Assembly (NCBI GenBank): GCA_963682175.1 | Contig: OY821775.1 | Coordinates: forward strand, 51,122,053 to 51,186,052 | Length of the DNA: 64,000 bases | Origin: Triglochin maritima | Lineage: Eukaryota; Streptophyta; Magnoliopsida; Alismatales; Juncaginaceae | Direction of reading: 5' to 3' | Shown here: piece by piece, positions 35,826-47,083 of the stretch | Layout of the letters: every line of letters begins with the position of its first letter | How positions within the stretch are numbered: the first letter of the stretch is position 1 | Program-made: the position numbers and the translations under genes | The notes under the pieces: model-generated | The model's database searches: none | What the model was told of the DNA's origin: nothing | Seen by the model: the letters and a program-made list of their open reading frames with translations, nothing else

Positions 35826-37085
35826 CTACACGTACCCATTCTCTTCTGCCCAGGCGAGAAGTTTATCGATTACTTTTTGATCCTTCTCCGTCGGGTTGTC
35901 CTTCCTCATTAGAGAGTGAAGCATGTCCAACTTATTTTTTATTAAATGCCTCTGGAAATTCCTTTCCGCTAACTCCTCTTGCTTAGAGAAACCATCTTCT
36001 CTGACTTGGGCGGTGTATCGCATCTGTTGTGCAAGTTCTCTAACATCGGTGTCTCTTTCGGGGCGTAATGCACTCTTAGCCTTTTTCTTAGCCTTCTTCA
36101 CACCTTCTGGGCGTGTAGACGACTCCGGCATCGGCTCTTCTGCATCCGAGGGTGATTGCGTCCTCGAGCCGTCCGTGCTCTTTCTTTTCCCAAGGCTTCC
36201 TGACTGGGGACTATTTTCATCGTGCAACTCCGGGGACTCCCAGTCAACACGCACGGCATTAGCTCCGGAGATCACACTCTCCCATTTTGGGTACCTACGC
36301 AACATAACCCAAGCATCAAAATAAAGAAATTTACTAGGCCCATGATTTCGCTCGTAGATCACGTGCGCTTGTCGGACAACATCGTCGTCATTCTGGCCGC
36401 TCCTTTTCCGTCGGAATGCCTGATCGAAGCACCCGACCCACTTGTTCACAGCAGGTATGATTCTCCTCCACCGTCCTTTTAAGGACTCTGCGTTCCTTTC
36501 GGGTAGGCCTGTGCCTTCCACGGAGATGTCGTACACACGTTTCACCCTAGTCCACAATGAAGTAGACTTCTGGTTTGTCCCTGTCACCGCATCGCAACTG
36601 ACTTCCATATATGCAGAGACAAGTCTCTCGTCCTCAGCTGTGGTCCACAACTTCGGATTGGCTTTGGCAGTTTGGACTTGCTTGCGGTGACGACGCTGTG
36701 GAGGTGGGGATGGTGGTGTGGGGGTGTGTCGTGGTGGGGACTCATCGTCGTCGTTACCCTCATCTTCAGTGTTCGCCATACTATGGCGGCTATTTTGAGA
36801 CAAGGGTCGGCCAAACATCTGGAACTGCGGTTGATTATAAGGGAATGGTGGTGCATATTGTGAGTATTGTGGGAATGGTAAGTTTTGATCTGGGGATGCG
36901 TAGTGGGAGAATTGTGGGAATGGTGAGTTTTGGTCAGGTGGTGGGAATGGTGGTGCGTACTGGGAGAAGTCGGGTTGTTGGAATGGTTGTTGGTAAAATG
37001 GACGTGAGGGATATGGTTGTGGATAGCGTGGATGCGGATTTGATTGTGGAGGAGGGGGGGAACGATTGTACTCCGGAGAAGACAT
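35826..37085 (-). CDS. Harbinger ORF1-type Myb/SANT-like protein, intact frame
   Basis: ORF1 proteins of PIF/Harbinger transposons bind DNA through a Myb/SANT (trihelix-like) domain and work together with the transposase. The frame is intact for 419 residues from MSSPEYNRSP. It has a Pro/Gln/Tyr-rich N-terminus with repeated FPQYSQYAPPFP-like units. The SANT-like domain starts at LWTTAEDERLVSAYMEVSCD and runs through WTRVKRVYDI, SLKGRWRRIIPAVNKWVGCF and a conserved FLYFDAWVMLRRYPKW segment. The C-terminal third is charged and coiled-coil-like (RYTAQVREDGFSKQEELAER), as in plant proteins annotated NAM-associated. In-frame codons upstream to 37190 are less likely to be used because a TATA box lies at 37166-37173. 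Confidence 0.85.
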   Translation of the reverse strand: MSSPEYNRSPPPPQSNPHPRYPQPYPSRPFYQQPFQQPDFSQYAPPFPPPDQNSPFPQFSHYASPDQNLPFPQYSQYAPPFPYNQPQFQMFGRPLSQNSRHSMANTEDEGNDDDESPPRHTPTPPSPPPQRRHRKQVQTAKANPKLWTTAEDERLVSAYMEVSCDAVTGTNQKSTSLWTRVKRVYDISVEGTGLPERNAESLKGRWRRIIPAVNKWVGCFDQAFRRKRSGQNDDDVVRQAHVIYERNHGPSKFLYFDAWVMLRRYPKWESVISGANAVRVDWESPELHDENSPQSGSLGKRKSTDGSRTQSPSDAEEPMPESSTRPEGVKKAKKKAKSALRPERDTDVRELAQQMRYTAQVREDGFSKQEELAERNFQRHLIKNKLDMLHSLMRKDNPTEKDQKVIDKLLAWAEENGYV

Positions 37086-37165
37086 TGTGGGAGAAATATG
37101 GGATGTAAGTTGAGTTTTGAGTTTTGTGGAAGAGATATGGGGTGTAAGGTGATTTTTGTGTAGGG

Positions 37166-37173
37166 TATATATA
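37166..37173 (-). promoter_or_regulatory. TATA box of the Harbinger ORF1
   Basis: TATATATA on the minus strand, ~80 bp upstream of the chosen ORF1 start codon; supports that start over the upstream in-frame ATG. Confidence 0.6.
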
Positions 37174-37195
37174 GAGAAAAAATTAGACACTGTGC

Positions 37196-37346
37196 AATCA
37201 CGCGGATTACTTTTCTTTCACGCGTATACTGTACATTCACGCGGACTATTTTGTTTCACACGTATACTGTAGATTCACGCGGACTACTTTTGATTCACGC
37301 GTATACTGTGCAATCACGCGTATACTGTGCAGTCACACGCGTTTCG
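37196..37346. repeat. Short tandem repeats upstream of ORF1
   Basis: Six or so copies of a CACGCG(G/T)-ATACTGT-like unit (TTCACGCGTATACTGT, TTCACGCGGACTACTTTT) spaced 16-35 bp apart, containing the palindromes ACGCGT and GTATAC. Candidate subterminal binding sites for the element's own proteins. Confidence 0.75.
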
Positions 37347-37695
37347 AAATTCAAATATTCAAATTTCAAATATTCAAAATTTTGTGTTTAATAGTGATTA
37401 ATATTGTTAATTAATTAATAGTAATAATAAGTATATCGCGAATTATAATTATAATGTAATTAGAATTAGATTTATATATAATGTATTTTGTTAAATGTTG
37501 TGTGAGAATTAAATTTGTTTAATTAAGAAATGATGTGGATGAAAGAGAGTGTAGGGTGGGTGGGGGTAGCCTGGGCATGGATAAGGGGATTTTTTGGGTG
37601 GGTTGGGTGAGCTGACGTGGCAGAGAGAGAAGCTGACGTGGCAGAGAGAGAGTGCAGGGCGCCCGGGGGTAGCCCGGGCGCTGTTAAATGTGCTC

Positions 37696-38588
37696 TTATA
37701 GTTTGTAAAGGCGCACTGCCAGGCTGGCTGGGGTTTCTGGAGGAGTCCAGATTAGAGACCACCCACCCACCCACCCACCCACCCATCATCTACTCTACTG
37801 TTACCGCGTTTTTAACTTCTTCCTCCTTTCTATTCTTCAACGCCGACGAAATCTGTGGCGGCCGTGAATTATACCATTTCTTTTTGTTTTTTTCCTAAAG
37901 AAAAGAAAAGAAAAGAAAAAAGAGAACGAATGAATGAATGACAGGGAAAGTCGTGGCTACTTTTAAGATCATTAATAATATTTACCAAGTGACGATAAGA
38001 ATTGGGATTGAGGGAAGGGGTGATGGACGAAGGCAACGACCTCACATTTCTCATCCATTTTCCACTCTTGTTTGTATTCTACCTTTTCGGAATGGAATCT
38101 TTTCATTGGTTTTTTTCTTCTTCTTTCAGTTGTGTCTCTTATTTAATATCTCATAAACAGAAATCCCATTTCAGTGGTAGAACGAGAATGCAGCCACAGA
38201 ATCAATTATCATATTCCTCAGTTGCGTAGAGTAGGTTGATGCATGTTAGTTAAGGTTCTGAACTTCGTCGAGAAATCCCTTCCAAAACACATTTGTATAC
38301 AGACTCCATCACGTCTATACAACATTTTGTACAAAGATGAATTGAAACCTAGTAAACTTTGAAATCTTAACATTGGCTCCTTAAACCAACTCTACTTTTG
38401 AGTCTTCAAGATCCTCCATCCTAACGTGCCAGAGGTCTTACTGTTGTGATGCAATTAACACATAACACATCAAACACTTAGCCTACTTGTAGACTTACAT
38501 TCCCGTAGATCACACATTCTAATCACCGGTCAATGCTGCGAACATCCACCCTGTACTGTACAGTCAAATTTCTCAGAATGCTATGCTG
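37696..38588. other. Spacer with CCCA microsatellite; 3' flank of the TKI1-like gene
   Basis: A (CCCA)n run lies at ~37760-37785, followed by T- and A-rich tracts. From ~38230 on, probably the 3' untranslated region of the minus-strand gene. No other gene recognised. Confidence 0.5.
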
Positions 38589-41500
38589 TTATTTGTTGTC
38601 TACTTCACCCAAAGGAGAGTTCTTTTCTAGAGCCTCATTTGCTGCTGGCGGTCTCTTATCTGACCCAATGAAAGAGCGGTTCTGAAATGCATCAAGGCTG
38701 TTAGCAATCAGACGACTCAAACCATTTAGACTAATGCTATCCCCCAAAATCATATCTTGTCCCAAGCATCTTGACGATGGAATTTCCAAATCCAATGTGC
38801 CCAAAGAGTCTGGCTGCAGAGTGAGCAGGAATATCTCAGAGATAACACATTTCTATCTATTTAAATGGTGAAAAAGAAAAACAGAAGGCACGTCTTCATG
38901 CAAAAAAATGGAAGTGTAAATACCCAGTAAATGTCCATGAGTCCAATGTTGTTTCCAGTGTCATGCTTGTCATGGCTGGGACAAACATCTTCTTTGATAG
39001 CTTCATGACCAACCTTGACTTCCCTCTCACATGGAGCATCTGATGGCTCGATTTTAGCAACATTCTGCACAGAATGAAGTTAATTTAGCAATTACTTTGT
39101 CAATAAAATTCACAAATAGACGCTCTAAGGGGAAAATGTTACATCCAGCAAATCATGGAATCCACTTCGATTTGTTTGAGTTATTTCTTTGAAAGGGCCA
39201 TTAGACGAGACCAGTGAACCACGTTGATCCTTCAGATATTGAGAGGAATTATTCTTGAATAAGAACCCATCACATGTTTCTTCAGCATCCCACATTGATC
39301 CCGGGGATGGCTGCTTAGACGCGTTCCACAAATCATTGTAGCCAGATAAATGTGCAGCAATCGCGGCATCAAATGAATCACAGCTGAATGGTACACCTGT
39401 GTTGACACCATCCCCTGGCTGAATATGAATAGAATCTTGCGATCTAGATGCTTCAGCTAACAGATCTCCAATGCTTATGTTAGTAAGACTGTCAGCCCAA
39501 TCACCTGGAGACAAGATAGAAACGCTTTTTGGCCTCTGGCGTTCCTTTATGAAATGATCAGAACAGTTAAGTTAAACAAACCAAAATTAGAAGCTGATGA
39601 AAACTAATCATGAGTACAGTGACAAAAACTAATCATGAGCAGAGTGAAGGAAACCTCTTCAACTTTTGATTTTGGTCCATGTGGAAGCTCCCCTTGTGCC
39701 AAGGATGAGGAAGACATAGGCTTCATAGTTGCCAAATGTACATCATTTGAGTTCATGTAGGTGCTTGCTACTTGGGATTCCACTGCAACATTTGAGTTCT
39801 CTAAAGGAATCTCCTCTTCTGGTGGCTCATCTTTACGTGACCTGATGATATTCTTGGCTTGTTCGTCAGAACCAATGCTTGGTTGTAAACCATTGCTGGA
39901 ACCAAAGGTTGTTTCAGACCGCATGGCGACCTCCGACCCAATGTCCGAATTCGGCAACCACACATACCTTGAGAAGCAAAGGGAAGAGTTAGTAACAGCT
40001 TAGCAGACAGCTAATATGACAAGTGCCATTACTTATTGGGCTGAAGATTTAAGGGCTTCACCTCAATCTGAACATGTTGGGTCTACCAAGAGCTATATAC
40101 ACATCCGCTGCAGACAAAGCCCCATCTCTTGTTGTCCATTTCTGACAGCTAGCCAAGTCATCAACTTGGATGCCATAAGGGAGTAGCAGCAGCTCCCGTG
40201 ATGCTATTTCCGAATGTCCCCATTTGCGGTTGAGGTGCTCAAGAATGGACGGCACCCTTTTTCGTGCACTTAAAGTAAGCTCCAAAAATGGATTGTGGTT
40301 ATCCTACATCATGGAAAAAAAATGAAAACTAGCCATTGTTGACATGAATAAAATATTGCAGATACCACGTCAAAGATTCATTCTTCACATCTTAAAGTTT
40401 TCACTTAGCTAGCTCATGATGTTGATAGGGCTATTTGAGAAAAGGCAAGGAGTTTGTCTGAATTAATTTTTTTATAGTTCTGAGGATGGTTGTATCCCAC
40501 GGTCGTAAATAAGCTTGATTAAGAATCAAGATAATGAATGAGGAGGTTATTTGGCTCTGTGCTGCACACTTTATTTCACCAACCTTTTCCAATGCTTTGC
40601 GAGTAATCTCGTCTACTGGGAATAACTGGAGCTTCAGTTTGGCAAATGGCTGAAGAAACATTTCCCTATTATTATGTGAGTCAGTGGAATCTGATTTACG
40701 AGAAGACAATGGATGAACAGTAGCTTCAGCAAAGCTCATATCCTCTCGCACTGGCAAAACAGAACATGACAGTTATATCAAACTACAATTTAATGATTTC
40801 TTTAGTAAAACATCTCATATTAGTTTAAGCTCTTGGGTAAGATGTTTGTACCAGGATCTCTCCCATGGAGCGTATCAACAGTTCCACGTTTGTTGGGGGA
40901 AATTCCATCACTGTTTGTACGCTCCAATTGTTCAGCAGCATCAGCAACCAATGAAACACCAGCTACGGCAGCCTTTTCCCATCTCTTGTAAGCAGCAGAT
41001 GCTAACAGGCCTAGCACAAGCATAACAAGAATCAGCAATCAGATTTACAAATTAACAGGAAATACAGATAATCCCAAACAAGTAATGGAGATGGCTAAAT
41101 CTTACAATTTTGATACAAGAAGAAGAAACTATATCTTATCTGTCAAGGGGCAGTGGCACTATTGACATGGATGGTAGAAAGTATGTAAATAAAGTTGTTA
41201 CAGGTACAACAACAACCATAACCCACGATACAAAACTAAGGGGGTGTTTGGTTGGGGGTACCTAGAATGGAATGGAATGGATTTCATTCCATTCTGATGT
41301 TTGGTTTGTTTATTTTGGGCCCAGAATTAGAATCCATTCCAGCCCATACCTAGAAATTAGAACCTTATCTACCTACCATAGAATGAGAATCCATTCCAGC
41401 CTCGTATGAGATTCTCATTCCATTCCATTCCATCCCAGCCAACCAAACACCCCCTAAGTATTAGATGAAACATGATTAAATAAAACATACAAAGCAAATA

Positions 41501-44379
41501 GGCTAATATAGGAAATGAAAAACTTGCTTCCACCAGTCCTGATGGCTATCTCCCAAAAAAGGACCCGTATCAGTATGGCAAATACTAATGACTGTGTAAT
41601 CACATAGAGAAAAACAAAATAACACCTGTTCTTTTACTTTGCTTCATTGGCTTTGAAATGACAAAGCCTGCTTTGCTGCTAGTATCCACATTTCCCTTTG
41701 AAGAATTTGCTTTAGCATATCCTAACTTTTGTAATTTCTGATTATCAAGAAAAATTAATTTCACAGGACGAACATCATTTCCAGATGATCCTTTTGTCAC
41801 AACTGAAGCAGATGTTGCAGGTACAAATGAATAACTCTCTTCATGAGAGGGCCGCTTTCTTCTATTTGTCTTGTTTCTGTCCTTCAAAAGCTGATGAGCC
41901 TTAGAGAAAGAACATAATAATGTCAACAATTGTACTACAAATTGGAGACTATAGTCAAGCTGAAGATGAAGAACAAGAAGATGACATGGTTCAAAAATGC
42001 TACTAACCAGAGCTTCTATGAATGTCTTAAACCTCCGAGGTTTTAAATGGAGCTTTGAAGCAGTACAACTATACTTCTCGAGCAGTGACCACCTAAAAGA
42101 AATCAGTTAGATGACATGGAAATATGCAGCGCAACATAATCTTATTAGACATGGCATACTAAATCAATAAGAATAATCAATCCTTACCACAATTCTTCAC
42201 AAGCATGCAGAGAAAGACGGTACAGGTTAATTAAATTATTTCAATCGTACCCAATAAGGTAACAATTCCAATTTCCCAAACAAGTATACAGCAACTACGA
42301 ACTTGTTAGAGCCTTAGAGGGTTAGGGAAATCCTAAAGAAACAAAGTTGATCTAAAGATAGATTAACCATACCATAATGAAGACAATACCTTCAATTTTA
42401 AATAAAAATAAAAGATATAACTCATTGATTTCCACTTTTGTGCCCATTCAACCTCAAAAACATGAAAAAAGGAATAACTAGAACATTGCACAATGTATTG
42501 TGTCTTTCATACAACATTTTCCCAAAATTTATGGTAGTCTCTGAAAACATGTGGATCAGATAAAGAAACTTCATATAAATTATTTTAGCATGCATATAAC
42601 CTACCCCAACTAGTTTGGGATTAAAGACTTTGTTGTTGTTGTAGCATGCATATATTTCGTTTCAAACATGGACATAAATGCCTGGTATTCTTGTGGGCAA
42701 CGTATTATGTAAGGGTAAAGATGAAAAGAGAGAAGAGAGAAACATAACATAAAGCTAGAAAGAAAGAAGATAAATTGAACTCCTTCATCATCAGGGATAG
42801 AGAAAGAAAAGAAACCTGTTTCTTCCTAGAGGAGCATGCAGTGGTATAAGAAGCATGAATGTATATTTAATGTTTCCTCTATCAAATTCAAATTTCAATC
42901 CAAAGAAAAACACCAGATATCTCTTGTATCTACCCAAAATTTGAACCATGATAACATTTTTTTATAATCTTTCCTTTGTTTCTCTTATCTCCTGCCATCA
43001 CTTTTATCCTATACACAATATGGCTCATGACTTCATGTGGGTTGCCATGTCAACACATCCAACTGAACTAAAAACAATTGTCTCATAGATATTAACCATG
43101 TACTGCTTTATTTGATGTATTAAGACATTGCTAAAATAAAAGTACATCCTTCCCCTAAAGCTTATACAAGTTGTAAAAATATTAATATGAAAATAGAGTA
43201 TTTCAGTCAAAACACGATGACAATTGTTTATTTGATAGCAGATATATCCAGGGGTGATAAAGTCGCAAAACCCTAAGCATATGAAACTGTAAAACCTCAA
43301 TCTAACTGTAACATTTATTATGAGAAAATAATACACATGATCTTTGAAAAGAGAGATGATGCAAATAAACATACAAGCACATCTTTAATACTTTAAATTA
43401 TCAGTTGTTATCCCATAATAGTAAAGTTCTATAGTTGTTGACATAAAAAAAGTAGCAAAAAAGTTGTCTTTGAAATTATAGATTGCAGAAGATCCAACTA
43501 CGTCACACATGTCAAATACCATTAGGCAATGATATAAAATCATCCTCAATTGATATAAATGCATAAAATTTAAATACAAACTAAACTTGTTTAGTTTTCT
43601 AAAGATTTCTGAAAGATAGAGCACATAGATAGGTCCAAAAGCAAAAAACTAACCAGCGTAGCATTGCAGCAATGGTATCTTTGGAGTTTCTGGCATCAAG
43701 AGAGAATCCAGGACCAAGTAACTTGTTCATACGCCTAGCTAGGCGATAATAATAATGTCTAACCTACAAAACAGTAACATAAAATACGAAAAGAGTAAAG
43801 ATGAACAACACGATGAGAAATAGAAAAGAGCTAATTTTCTTCAAGGTAAATCTAATAGCCTTGGGAGGCAGAAATGCTAGTTCTGGTAGGCAACATAAAT
43901 CAATTAGGAAATCGAGAACATCATTAAGAATTTAGGATAGAGAAAAAAAAAATCGACATCAAAATTGTCCCGTCCGCTCGGATTTAGAATCATGATCGAT
44001 AAAAGAAATATTTGTGTTCCATCACTCCAATTGGTAAAATAGCATCGAAAAAAGAAAGCAAATGGATAGCAGACCTGATCTTTGTTTTTGCTTTGCACGC
44101 GACAAGTTATCTTCTCGAAATTCTGGAAACACACACACATAATAGATCAGAGATTATAGAATACAGATAGAGAAGCATACGAAAAGAAGAAGAGGAAAAA
44201 ACAGGGCATGCCTTGCCGACTTGGCGCAAGGCGTTGAAGAAGTTCTCTTCTTCCTGGCGCGTCCAAGCAGCCCATTGACGCGTCGCCTTCTTCGGAGGAA
44301 GAAGAGGAAGATCGGATTCGAAAGGGGTTTCCGACGGCTGAACCTCCTCCGTCTCCATTGGAACGCCCATCAAAACCAA
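38589..44379 (-). CDS. TKI1: TSL-kinase interacting protein 1-like (SANT-domain) protein, 12 exons
   Basis: TKI1 was found as a partner and substrate of the nuclear kinase TOUSLED, linking chromatin/replication control to a SANT-domain protein. Exons: 44379-44212, 44122-44075, 43763-43654, 42092-42008, 41899-41626, 41010-40852, 40750-40584, 40303-40062, 39967-39655, 39544-39143, 39064-38924, 38813-38589. They total 2,334 nt, or 777 residues plus stop, all in phase. The SANT domain spans exons 1-3: RQWAAWTRQEEENFFNALRQ, then NFEKITCRVQSKNKDQ, then VRHYYYRLARRMNKLLGP. Exons 4-5 continue WWSLLEKYSCTASKLHLKPR and a basic KNRRKRPSHEE-type segment. Exon 8 has the ubiquitin-fold-like LTLSARKRVPSILEHLNRKW. 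The C-terminus repeats family blocks (SPGDWADSLTNISIGDLLAE; SFDAAIAAHLSGY). The first intron starts with GC instead of GT. Introns 3 and 5 hold transposon remnants. Confidence 0.92.
41240..41454. mobile_element. Tourist-like (PIF/Harbinger) MITE in intron 5 of the TKI1-like gene
   Basis: 215 bp with termini GGGGGTGTTTGGTTGGGGG and CCAGCCAACCAAACACCCCC, flanked by TAA on both sides (41237-41239 and 41455-41457). Subterminal GAATGGAATGG repeats pair with CATTCCATTCC on the other side. Confidence 0.92.
42601..42643 (+). mobile_element. 3' tail of an AU-type SINE in intron 3 of the TKI1-like gene
   Basis: CCCCAACTAGTTTGGGATTA followed by AAGACTTTGTTGTTGTTGT matches the conserved 3' end of plant AU SINEs, including the TTG repeat tail. 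The 5' part (A and B boxes) is not evident, so this is a truncated copy. Confidence 0.75.
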
Positions 44380-44927
44380 CCCAAATTAGGGTTCCCAATC
44401 CAATCCAACCCAACACAAACCCACGTCACGCCGGAGACGGATCCGATCGGAAACCGATACACGTTTTTTATTGTTTTTTTATTTTATTACCCAACTAAAT
44501 ACCAGTGTAAACAAGATAAAATTTGCACAATAAATATTATTTTATATTATTACTAAATACAAAAAAATAATTATAAATAGAATAATAAAAAATTCGAGTT
44601 AACTATTGACGGAGTCTCAAATTATTTCGAATTCGAACGGTTCGTTTACCAAACTAAGTTTGATTTTTTTTTGTTTTTCATCGTTACTCTTCATTTTCAA
44701 GTTAAACTAGAATCGAATGTTTTTCAAGTCGAGTTTGAGTTGAACTATCGAGCCGAGTCAAAGTTGTCAGTCTTGCAACTAAACATAACTTTTAAAAAAA
44801 ATCAAAGAAAAACAAATTTAACATACTTTTATTTGCCATTTCTAAAGTTGGGTAACATACACATTTTTCTATTTTCCCTGATAAAGGAAAAATGAATTGA
44901 TAAATTTATCAGCTCCTATCCGAATTC
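44380..44927. other. Promoter-side spacer of the TKI1-like gene
   Basis: AT-rich, with no recognisable gene. It is the last unique-looking sequence before the satellite and transposon domain. Confidence 0.5.
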
Positions 44928-45000
44928 GGGACTGACGTGGCTCGAACCCGAAGCTTCCGCCTTGACAAGGAGGTGCTCTAACCAATTGAACTACAATCCC
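44928..45000 (-). pseudogene. Decayed tRNA-Asp(GUC) of plastid type
   Basis: The 73-nt minus-strand sequence GGGATTGTAGTTCAATTGG ... TCAGTCCC follows the plastid trnD-GUC sequence. The GUC anticodon is in CTTGTCAAG, and the D-arm and T-loop (TTCGAGC) are present. It has several substitutions relative to the plastid gene as I know it. One breaks an anticodon-stem pair (position 29, opposite C41), and others weaken the T-stem (positions 49 and 62). No CCA is encoded. It is best read as a nuclear insertion of plastid DNA, direct or via mitochondria, that is no longer under selection. Confidence 0.85.
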
Positions 45001-45004
45001 TGTG

Positions 45005-45628
45005 AAGTGTATAACATATATATGGATTTCATCAGAACATCTGATTTTTACTGTCGGGCCGTCAAAAAATATATATTTTGATTTCTTCTTTCTTTAACAA
45101 AATCCAAAAACTATAGCTCACGAATTTTTGGAAAACACTTAATTTTTAAAATTCTCACTATTGTTTATTTTTTAAGAGGTCTGATGATACAAATGAATAT
45201 TATACGATCAAAATGTTAAGCATATGCGTACGAAGCAGATACTTAAATTTCTCGTTTTTATCAAAATCAAAAGGCTATGCTTACGAAATTTCGTAAAAAA
45301 TACTCAAATTTTAAAATTCTAATTATTTATTTTTTTAGCACTCTGATGATACAAAAAAATATTATAACTTCAAAATGTTAAACATATGCGTCTGAAGGTA
45401 TATATTTAGATATTTCTTTTTTAGCAAAATCCAAATGTTATAACTCACGAAATTTGGCAAAAACACAGTTTTTAGAATTCTCATTTTTTCTTTACTTTTG
45501 AAGCGGTCTGATGATACAAATAAGTATGATAACTTGAAAATGTTAAACATAAGCGTCTCAAGGGAGATATTTAGATTTTTCATTTTTTCAGCAAAATCCA
45601 AAGACTATATAAGTATAAGAGTCCTTAT
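45005..45628. repeat. Old, divergent copies of the ~165-bp satellite
   Basis: About four monomers. Landmarks are GGTCTGATGATACAAATGAA (near 45178, 45340 and 45506), AATGTTAAACATA, AGCAAAATCCAAA and ACGAAATTTGGCAAAAACAC. Identity between monomers is visibly lower than in the array at 57-64 kb. The run is interrupted on its right by the small MULE. Confidence 0.9.
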
Positions 45629-45879
45629 ACACGGACGCGGGCGTCACGGACGCGCCTTACGTGGACGTGTTGAGTCAGCATCCAGTCAGCAAAATTTCTC
45701 TTCACGTGCTTTGGTCTTCTTAAAAACGCCGGTTCTTTAGGTTGAACGATTCTTTTCCCAATACACAGATAGTGCAGACCCTAGGACAGCGTGCAGACCC
45801 TAGGACAGCGTGCAGAGTCCAGACTTATCATAATAAAATATTATTTTTAACTTTTAGGTTGGATCAACTTAATCCAAAC

Positions 45880-46545
45880 ACACACACAACATATTCCGAA
45901 CAGACAGTCTTCTTATTCCGAACAGACGCACAACTTAATCCGAACATACAGACTTCTTATTCCGAACAGACACACAACTTAATCCGAACAGACACACAAC
46001 ATATTCCAAACAGACACACAACTTAATCCGAACAGACACACAACTTAATCCGAACAGACACATAACTTAATCCGAACAGACAGACTACTTATTCCGAACA
46101 GACAGACTACTTATTCCGAACAGACAGACTACTTATTCCGAACAGACATACTTCTTATTCCGAACAGAAATACTTCTTATTCCGAACAGACAGACTTCTT
46201 ATTCCGAACAGACACACAACATATTCCGAACAGACAAACAACATATTCCGAACAGACAGACTTCTTATTCCGAACAGACGCACAACTTAATCCGAACAGA
46301 CACACAACATATTCCGAACAGACAGACTTCTTATTCCGAACAGACGCACAACTTAATCCAAACAGACAGACTTCTTATTCCGAACAGAAAGACTTCTTAT
46401 TCCGAACAGACAGACTTCTTATTCCGAACAGACACACAACATATTCCGAACAGACAGACTTCTTATTCCGAACAGACGCACAACTTAATCCGAACAGACA
46501 CACAACATATTCCGAACAGATAGACTTCTTATTCCGAACTGACAT
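45880..46545 (-). repeat. Array of ~20-bp motif (ATTCCGAACAGAC) in MULE-2
   Basis: About 30 near-perfect copies of ATTCCGAACAGACACACAAC or TTATTCCGAACAGACAGACT. This is the C-to-A variant of the MULE-1 motif (GTCTGTTCGGAAT on the minus strand). The orientation again follows the transposase strand. Confidence 0.92.
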
Positions 46546-46557
46546 ACAATTGTTATA

Positions 46558-46661
46558 CATGAAGAAAATGAAGAAGAATGTGATCATTCCTACATTTTTA
46601 AGGATGACTTTGGTCTTGTTTGTTGTATATGTGGTATTACACGCAAAAGCATAGAAAGTGT
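46558..46661 (+). pseudogene. Captured SNF2 (DRD1/CLSY-like) zinc-binding fragment, copy 1
   Basis: Encodes [20 protein letters not shown] then VCCICGITRKSIE. The CxH...CxxC arrangement with the KDD-GxVCxxCG phrase resembles the segment before the helicase core of plant DRD1-type SNF2 proteins, which act in RNA-directed DNA methylation. Only ~35 codons are present, so this is a captured exon piece and not a gene. Confidence 0.6.
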
Positions 46662-46814
46662 CTCCAGAAACGGAACAGAAAGTTTGTATTATTTATGTAG
46701 AAAGATTGTCTTGTTTATGTAGAAAACTTGTCTTGTTTATGTGAAAAGTTTGTCCAGTTTATGTAAAATGTTTGTCCAGATTATGTTGAAAATTTGTGCA
46801 GAAATGGAACAGAA

Positions 46815-46945
46815 AGTATTCCGAACATACACACCACTTAATCCGAACAGACAGACTTCTTATTCCGAACAGACACACAACATATTCCGAACAGACACAC
46901 AACATATTCCGAACAGACACACAACATATTCCGAACAGACATACA
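46815..46945 (-). repeat. Second short array of the ATTCCGAACAGAC motif
   Basis: Six copies of the MULE-2 motif, preceded by AAATGGAACAGAAAGT, a phrase also found after captured fragment copy 1 (46673-46686). The array plus captured fragment is therefore duplicated as a block. Confidence 0.88.
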
Positions 46946-46954
46946 ACTGCTGTA

Positions 46955-47065
46955 CATGAAGAAAATGAAGAAGAATGTGATCATTCCTACATTCTTAAGG
47001 ATGACTTTGGTCTTGTTTGTTGTATATGTGGAATTATACGCAAAAGCATAGAACTTTCTGATTGA
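46955..47065 (+). pseudogene. Captured SNF2 (DRD1/CLSY-like) zinc-binding fragment, copy 2
   Basis: Nearly identical to copy 1 ([36 protein letters not shown]) and then a TGA stop. It immediately follows the second motif array, as copy 1 follows the first. Two copies with only a few differences show duplication within the element after capture. Confidence 0.6.
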
Positions 47066-47083
47066 ACTTTTAACAGTAGAACA

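Larger units (their letters stand above)
35267..37695. mobile_element. PIF/Harbinger element carrying only ORF1 (Myb/SANT)
   Basis: Ends GGGCACCCTTAACGG (35267) and, inverted, GAGCACATTTAACAGCG (37695) resemble PIF/Harbinger termini. They are flanked by the family's TTA target duplication (35264-35266 and 37696-37698). The interior has a GC-rich palindromic subterminal block (35275-35410), ORF1 on the minus strand, and a short-repeat block upstream of ORF1. No DDE transposase gene is present, so the element is non-autonomous. Confidence 0.85.

Noticed and set aside
37584..37789. Possible coding frame over the CCCA microsatellite and Harbinger right end
   Set aside because: Low-complexity Pro/His/Thr peptide from simple repeats spanning an element boundary.
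41200..41225. ACAACAACAACC near the Tourist MITE as a second, inverted SINE tail
   Set aside because: Only a few CAA units without the conserved AU-SINE phrase; not supportable.
44640..44895. Plus-strand frame upstream of the TKI1-like gene
   Set aside because: AT-rich chance frame; no motif and no exon partners.
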